Shown one piece after another: positions 35,508-39,595 of a stretch of DNA of 39,595 nt. Both the position numbers and the translations under genes were made by a program. Under the pieces are notes generated by a model, which saw only the letters and a program-made list of their open reading frames with translations, was not told the origin of the DNA and searched no databases. Within the stretch, counting starts at the first letter, position 1; each line of letters begins with the position of its first letter. Source of the stretch: Hyphomonadaceae bacterium (GTDB lineage: Bacteria; Pseudomonadota; Alphaproteobacteria; Caulobacterales; Hyphomonadaceae); contig JAUYPV010000138.1 in NCBI GenBank assembly GCA_030697555.1, forward strand, positions 1 to 39,595, given 5' to 3'.

Positions 35508-36923
35508 ATGCGCAAGTCACTCCCCTTCGACGTCGGCCCGGTTCATTTCGTGGGCATTGGCGGTATCGGCATGTCGGGCATCGCGGAAGTGATGCTGAAC
35601 CTCGGCTATCAAGTCTCCGGTTCGGACATGAAGGCCGGCGCCAACACGGAGCGGCTGGCCAAGCGAGGCGCCAAAATCATGATCGGCCACAAGGCCGAGA
35701 ATATCGAAGGCGTCGGCGCCCTCGTCATCTCCACGGCCATCAAGGGCGGCAATCCGGAAGTAGATGCGGCGCGGGCGCGGGCGATCCCGGTGGTGCGCCG
35801 CGCGGACATGCTGGCCGAACTGATCCGCCTCAAATGGACGGTCGCCATCGCCGGCACGCACGGCAAGACGACGACGACGTCCATGGTGGCCGCGCTGCTC
35901 GACGGCGTGGGGCTCGATCCCACTGTCATCAATGGCGGCGTCATCAACGCCTATGCCTCCAACGCCAAGCTGGGGCAGGGCGAGTGGATGGTGGTGGAGG
36001 CGGATGAGTCCGACGGCACTTTCACAAAGCTGCGCCCGACTGTTTGCATCGTCACCAACATCGATCCCGAGCACATGGACCATTACGGCTCCATGGAAGC
36101 GCTGCGGCGAGGGTTCGATACGTTCGTCGAGAACCTGCCTTTCTATGGCTTCGCGGTGCTTTGCGCCGACCATCCGGAGGTGCAGGCGCTGGCCTCGCGT
36201 ATTCCGGACCGTCGCCGCATCACCTACGGCTTCAATCCGCAGTCCGATCTCTGGGCGGTCAACGTCCGGTCCGAAGCCGACGGCTCGACGTTCGATCTCG
36301 TGCTCCGCGCGCGCGGCGCCGCCGACCAGACGCGCTGGGTCGGGTTGAAGCTTCCGATGGCCGGCCGCCACAACGTGCAGAACTCGCTGGCCGCAATCGC
36401 TGTCGCCCGCGAACTCGGCGGCACCGAAGAGCAGATCCGCGCGGCGCTTTCCAAGTTCGGCGGCGTCAAGCGGCGGTTCACGCCGGTGGGCGAGTGGGGC
36501 AAGGTCAAGATCATCGACGACTACGGCCACCACCCGGTCGAGATCGCCGCCGTGCTTCGCGCCGCGCGAGACGTGCAGGGCCGCGACCGGAAAGTCATCG
36601 CCGTGGTGCAGCCGCACCGCTATACACGCCTGAGGGACCTGTTCGAGCAGTTCTCCACCTGCTTCAACGACGCGGACCATGTGATCGTTGCGCCGGTTTA
36701 TGCGGCGGGCGAGCAGCCGATCGATGGGATCAGCCACGAGGCGCTGGTGCGGGGCCTGATCAATCACGGCCACCGATCCGCACGGACGATCGACAACCTC
36801 GGGAACCTCGCGGCGGCGATCAAAAGCTCGGTGCAGTCCGGCGATGAAATGGTCGTCTGTCTCGGCGCGGGTGACATCACCACTTATGCGAACAGCCTCG
36901 CCGAAGACCTGAAACACACCTGA
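35508..36923 (+). CDS. murC: UDP-MurNAc L-alanine ligase
   Basis: MurC adds L-Ala, the first residue of the stem peptide, to UDP-MurNAc. The 471-residue protein has the N-terminal [17 protein letters not shown], the P-loop [34 protein letters not shown], and [14 protein letters not shown], which together are diagnostic. The start is 1 nt after murG. It is followed by a 225-bp gap, the largest inside this cluster. Confidence 0.97.
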   Translation: MRKSLPFDVGPVHFVGIGGIGMSGIAEVMLNLGYQVSGSDMKAGANTERLAKRGAKIMIGHKAENIEGVGALVISTAIKGGNPEVDAARARAIPVVRRADMLAELIRLKWTVAIAGTHGKTTTTSMVAALLDGVGLDPTVINGGVINAYASNAKLGQGEWMVVEADESDGTFTKLRPTVCIVTNIDPEHMDHYGSMEALRRGFDTFVENLPFYGFAVLCADHPEVQALASRIPDRRRITYGFNPQSDLWAVNVRSEADGSTFDLVLRARGAADQTRWVGLKLPMAGRHNVQNSLAAIAVARELGGTEEQIRAALSKFGGVKRRFTPVGEWGKVKIIDDYGHHPVEIAAVLRAARDVQGRDRKVIAVVQPHRYTRLRDLFEQFSTCFNDADHVIVAPVYAAGEQPIDGISHEALVRGLINHGHRSARTIDNLGNLAAAIKSSVQSGDEMVVCLGAGDITTYANSLAEDLKHT

Positions 36924-36941
36924 GACAGATTTCGCCGAAGC

Positions 36942-36965
36942 CCGGGTCTGGTCGGGGAGACCCGG
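36942..36965. terminator. 8-bp stem-loop after murC
   Basis: CCGGGTCT (36942-36949) pairs perfectly with AGACCCGG (36958-36965) around an 8-nt loop, 18 nt after the murC stop. No T tract follows, so termination would be weak or Rho-dependent. The rest of the gap to 37148 contains a hairpin-like GGGTTTCGG region but no clear promoter for the next gene. Confidence 0.4.
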
Positions 36966-37148
36966 CGGCAACGCGAAAAACGCAGCGGCGGAATGGAGCT
37001 TCCGGCTGCCGGCGAAGGCTGAGACATCCCGTCCGTTAAGCATCGCTTCACCCAGACTGCCGAACCCATTAGGGTTTCGGCAACTTTCCGCGCGCTTTTG
37101 CTGAAGGTTCAGGGACGGCGAAGGCGCCGTCATTGCAGAACGGACCGG

Positions 37149-37889
37149 ATGAAACGGACCTATTCCATCCTGACGGTATGTGTCGCCCTGGCGATGTGCG
37201 TGGGCGCGGTTGTCGCGGCCAATTCGCGCTCGGCCGAGGCCGCATCCAACAAGACGCGCTTTGCGCGGCCGAACTATGAGTTCGCGCGCGAAGGCGCGGT
37301 GCTGGATCTCACGCGCTATGGCTCGCTGGCGGACTCGCGGCGGCTGGCGCGCTTCAAGGCCGACGAGCAGGCGTGCCACGATGCGCTGACGGCGGCGGGC
37401 GTTACCTTCACGCAGCTTCCCGAAATGCACGCCAGCAATGGCTGCGGCTATCGCGAAGCCGTGCTCGTCAAGTCGTCGCTGACCGACTGGAAAGCGCCGG
37501 ATGCGCTGCCGATGACCTGCGATCTTGCGGCGCGGATGCACATGTGGGAGCGCCACATCGTGATGCCGGCGGCGGAGAAATATCTCGGCTCGCCGGTTGT
37601 CGAAATCAAAGTGTTCGGCTCGTTCCAGTGCCGCCGTGTGGCGGGCTATGACCGCCTCAGCGAGCACTCGTTTGCCAAAGCGGCGGACATCGCCGGCTTC
37701 CGGCTGGCCGATGGACGCGAAATCTCGGTGCTGGATGATTTCCGCTCCAAGGGCGCCAGGGGCGATTTCCTGCGGGAAGTCCACGACCGCGCCTGCGGGC
37801 TCTTCGATGTGACGCTGGGCCCGGACCACAACGCCGACCACGCCAACCATTTCCATCTCGATGTTGGCGGCGAGCGGGCCTGCCGCTAG
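37149..37889 (+). CDS. Extensin-like C-terminal domain protein (putative periplasmic M15-like peptidase)
   Basis: The 246-residue protein has an N-terminal signal or anchor (ILTVCVALAMCVGAVVAAN) and an extensin-like C-terminal domain. Its features are NGCGYREAVLV, CDLAARMHMWE, FGSFQCRRVAG, the zinc-site-like SEHSFAKAADIAGF, FLREVHDRACGLFDVTLGPD and HANHFHLDVG. The His/Asp/His pattern is that of D,D-peptidase-like M15 folds, so murein cleavage is plausible. Four conserved Cys suggest disulfides in the periplasm. It lies between murC and murB, suggesting a cell-wall role. A family name of extensin reflects sequence only. Confidence 0.85.
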   Translation: MKRTYSILTVCVALAMCVGAVVAANSRSAEAASNKTRFARPNYEFAREGAVLDLTRYGSLADSRRLARFKADEQACHDALTAAGVTFTQLPEMHASNGCGYREAVLVKSSLTDWKAPDALPMTCDLAARMHMWERHIVMPAAEKYLGSPVVEIKVFGSFQCRRVAGYDRLSEHSFAKAADIAGFRLADGREISVLDDFRSKGARGDFLREVHDRACGLFDVTLGPDHNADHANHFHLDVGGERACR

Positions 37890-37931
37890 GCCGGACTTGC
37901 TTGAGGCGGCGGCCCCCGCGATAAGCGGAGC

Positions 37932-38888
37932 ATGACAGCTTTCATCGACCGCCTGCCGGCCGTGCGCGGCAAACTGCTCGCTAACGAACAGCTTGCGCCT
38001 TTCACCTGGTTCCGCGTCGGCGGTATGGCGGATGCGCTGTTCCTTCCCAAGGATGAGGCGGACCTCGCGGAGTTCCTCTCCAAGCTCGATTCGTTGATCC
38101 CGGTGACCGTGCTGGGCGCGGCCTCGAACGTGATCGTGCGCGATGGCGGGATTGCGGGCGTGGTGGTGCGGCTGGGGCCGGCTTTCGGAAAAGTCGCCGC
38201 CGATGGCATGCGCGTGAGGGCGGGGGCTGCGGCGCTGGACGGCCGTGTATCGGTGGCGGCGGCGAATGCGGGGATAGCGGGGCTGGAATTCTTCTCCGGC
38301 GTGCCGGGCACGATCGGCGGGGCGCTGCGGATGAATGCGGGCTGCTATGATCGCGAGACGAAGGATGTGCTCATCGAAGCCGTGGCGCTCGACCGGCACG
38401 GCAAGCGCGTCGTGCTGACGCCCAAGGACTTTGGGTTCTCGTATCGCCATACCGAGGCGGCGGAGGATCTGATCTTTATCGAGGCGGTGTTCGAGGGAAC
38501 GAAGGACGAGCCTGCCGCGATCCTCGAGCGGATCGAGGCCCTGAAGGCGCGGCGGGAGGGGACGCAGCCGATCCGCGAGAAGACGGGCGGCTCGACGTTC
38601 GCCAATCCGGATCCGCCGGGCACGCCCAACCAGCGGCGCGCCTGGAAGCTTGTCGACGAAGCCGGGATGAGGGGAGCAAGGAGAGGCGGGGCGCAGGTGA
38701 GCGAGATGCACTGCAATTTTCTCATCAACACCGGGGACGCGACGGCCGCCGATATCGAAGGGCTGGGCGAGGATGTGCGCGCGGCGGTGAAGGCGAAGTC
38801 GGGCGTTCAGTTGCGCTGGGAGATCAAGCGGATCGGACGACCGCCGCATGATGCGACGGTCGAGGGGTTCCTCGCCAAGGATGCCTGA
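37932..38888 (+). CDS. murB: UDP-N-acetylenolpyruvoylglucosamine reductase
   Basis: MurB uses FAD and NADPH to reduce UDP-GlcNAc-enolpyruvate to UDP-MurNAc. The 318-residue protein has [14 protein letters not shown], the FAD motif [30 protein letters not shown], the catalytic Ser in [19 protein letters not shown], and the C-terminal Glu in LRWEIKRIG. It is the last dcw gene in the window. In typical alphaproteobacterial clusters ddl, ftsQ, ftsA and ftsZ would follow; here the next gene is convergent and unrelated. Confidence 0.96.
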   Translation: MTAFIDRLPAVRGKLLANEQLAPFTWFRVGGMADALFLPKDEADLAEFLSKLDSLIPVTVLGAASNVIVRDGGIAGVVVRLGPAFGKVAADGMRVRAGAAALDGRVSVAAANAGIAGLEFFSGVPGTIGGALRMNAGCYDRETKDVLIEAVALDRHGKRVVLTPKDFGFSYRHTEAAEDLIFIEAVFEGTKDEPAAILERIEALKARREGTQPIREKTGGSTFANPDPPGTPNQRRAWKLVDEAGMRGARRGGAQVSEMHCNFLINTGDATAADIEGLGEDVRAAVKAKSGVQLRWEIKRIGRPPHDATVEGFLAKDA

Positions 38889-38960
38889 CGCGCAAACAGG
38901 TGCGGCCTCGCTGACGGGTGTCAGAGAGGCGTGTGGGTTCATTTTTTCTCTGGGTCGTAG

Positions 38961-39554
38961 CTAAGGTGGGTGGACATGCGGCACGGGCAGTGAGCCCCGC
39001 CCTCGTGGTTCGACAGGCGCGAGCTTCGCGTGCTGCGCACCATGAGGGCTCCAGCCAACAGCGGTAGAGTAGCCCTCATGGTGAGCAGGCCCGAAGGGCC
39101 GTCTGTCGAACCATGCGGGCGTACGCACGATGCTCTCGCGTGCGAGGTCTGAAATCCGCGCGGCATGCCTGCGGATGAACTTTTCCGGGTCGCTGTGGAA
39201 GCTGGCGACGGCTTCGAAGCGGCGCATCAGGTCGGCGGCGTCGCGGACGATGGGCTGCCAGTCGTCGGGCGGGGCGGGGATGCGGATGGTGTTGAAGTCG
39301 ATGGCCTGGCCGGCGAGCAGCCTGCGTGCGCCTTCGGCCTTGATGGCGTCGATGGCCCACTCGGCTTCGACGAGATCGAGGATGTGGTCTTCCCAGTTTT
39401 TCGGGGAAGAGCGCTTCCTGCGGTGATCGCGGATGAACGCCTGCTCGTTCTGGAAGAAACTGCAGATCATGCGGAACAGGATGAGCGGGAGCATCCAGAG
39501 CTGGTGAAGCTCCAGATGCAGGCCGTCCTCTGCGATGTGATCCGCCTGGGTCAT
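38961..39554 (-). CDS. Hypothetical protein whose 3' end runs through a REP-like pair
   Basis: The 197-residue frame starts MTQADHIAEDGLHLELHQLW with no obvious ribosome site. The first 145 residues look like a real protein: a hydrophobic segment (WMLPLILFRMICSFF), a helical WEDHILDLVEAEWAIDAIKAEG, and FEAVASFHSDPEKFIRRHAARI. I do not recognise the family. The last 50 residues (from about WFDRRPFGPAHHEG on) are translated from the paired palindrome at 39004-39115 and are Pro/His/Gly-rich, so they are probably not ancestral. It is convergent to murB. Confidence 0.55.
   Translation of the reverse strand: MTQADHIAEDGLHLELHQLWMLPLILFRMICSFFQNEQAFIRDHRRKRSSPKNWEDHILDLVEAEWAIDAIKAEGARRLLAGQAIDFNTIRIPAPPDDWQPIVRDAADLMRRFEAVASFHSDPEKFIRRHAARISDLARESIVRTPAWFDRRPFGPAHHEGYSTAVGWSPHGAQHAKLAPVEPRGRGSLPVPHVHPP
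39004..39115. repeat. Pair of inverted REP-like palindromic units
   Basis: Two units of about 45 bp face each other. TGGTTCGACAG (39006-39016) is inverted at 39103-39113, and CACCATGAGGGCT (39038-39050) is inverted at 39071-39083, with a 20-nt spacer (39051-39070). Each unit has its own internal GC hairpin (around CGAGCTTCG and GGCCCGAAGGGCC). This matches a BIME-like pair of REP elements; similar TTCGACAG/CATGAGG units are, from memory, frequent between genes in sphingomonads and relatives. No transposase is adjacent. Confidence 0.75.
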
Positions 39555-39595
39555 CGCGGCGAGTATCAGGCCGCTCGGAGGGGGCGGGGATAAGT

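Noticed and set aside
37036-37053. TTAA-N7-TTCA as a CtrA site upstream of the extensin-like gene
   Set aside because: Only the first half matches, and there is no supporting promoter or second site.
35517-38942. A 1141-codon open frame on the minus strand opposite murC, the extensin-like gene and murB
   Set aside because: It is antisense to three well-supported genes and translates to low-complexity Arg/His-rich sequence. Long antisense frames are expected from GC-biased third positions.

Overview
This window looks like a chromosomal segment of a high-GC alphaproteobacterium, most likely Caulobacterales or Hyphomonadaceae-like. The evidence is a methionine synthase split into two genes, an ArsR-methyltransferase (SahR-type) regulator heading the methionine genes, a class A RNase P RNA, an mraZ-rsmH-ftsL-ftsI-murE dcw cluster, a BLUF protein, an ECF42-type sigma factor beside a DGPF-motif protein, and an orphan TonB-dependent receptor. 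I cannot name the genus. I see no tRNA, rRNA, CRISPR array, transposase or prophage gene.

Layout. Positions 1-504 carry no convincing gene but are rich in inverted repeats, with a TATAAT box on the minus strand. The minus-strand mlaA-mlaC lipid-asymmetry pair (505-1930) follows, with a clear promoter and a terminator. Divergent from it, 2104-8768 is a methionine-cycle operon: a SahR-like regulator with an AT-rich palindromic operator, metF, the homocysteine half of metH, a RidA-like lipoprotein, a pyridoxamine-phosphate-oxidase-fold protein, and the folate/B12/activation part of metH. That last gene has an in-frame TGA where the family has a conserved glycine codon. Then come a TonB-dependent receptor, a minus-strand flavoprotein, a DUF885 metallopeptidase, a DGPF/ECF42 pair, a DEAD-box helicase, a TerB-J-domain protein, a small membrane protein, an EamA transporter, an AmpD/AmiD-type amidase, a BLUF photoreceptor, an amidohydrolase with a CIA30-like tail, and two minus-strand genes for exported proteins, one of them a c-type cytochrome.

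From about 24850 the window holds rnpB and then the dcw cluster: mraZ, rsmH, ftsL, ftsI, murE, a 72-residue unknown, mraY, murD, ftsW, murG, murC, an extensin-like gene and murB. Most junctions from mraZ to murC overlap (ATGA) or nearly touch, so this is one transcription unit for peptidoglycan precursor synthesis and septation. murF is absent from its usual place between murE and mraY. After murB, the ddl-ftsQ-ftsA-ftsZ end is not present; instead a paired REP-like palindrome runs into the end of a minus-strand hypothetical gene. The leader before mraZ holds four 10-bp-phased MraZ boxes, a perfect DnaA box, a GANTC site and a partial CtrA-like site.

Most worth a second look: the nonsense codon in metH, the unknown 72-residue protein in place of murF, the multi-signal leader before mraZ, the REP-like pair forming a gene's 3' end, and the structured segment at the left edge.
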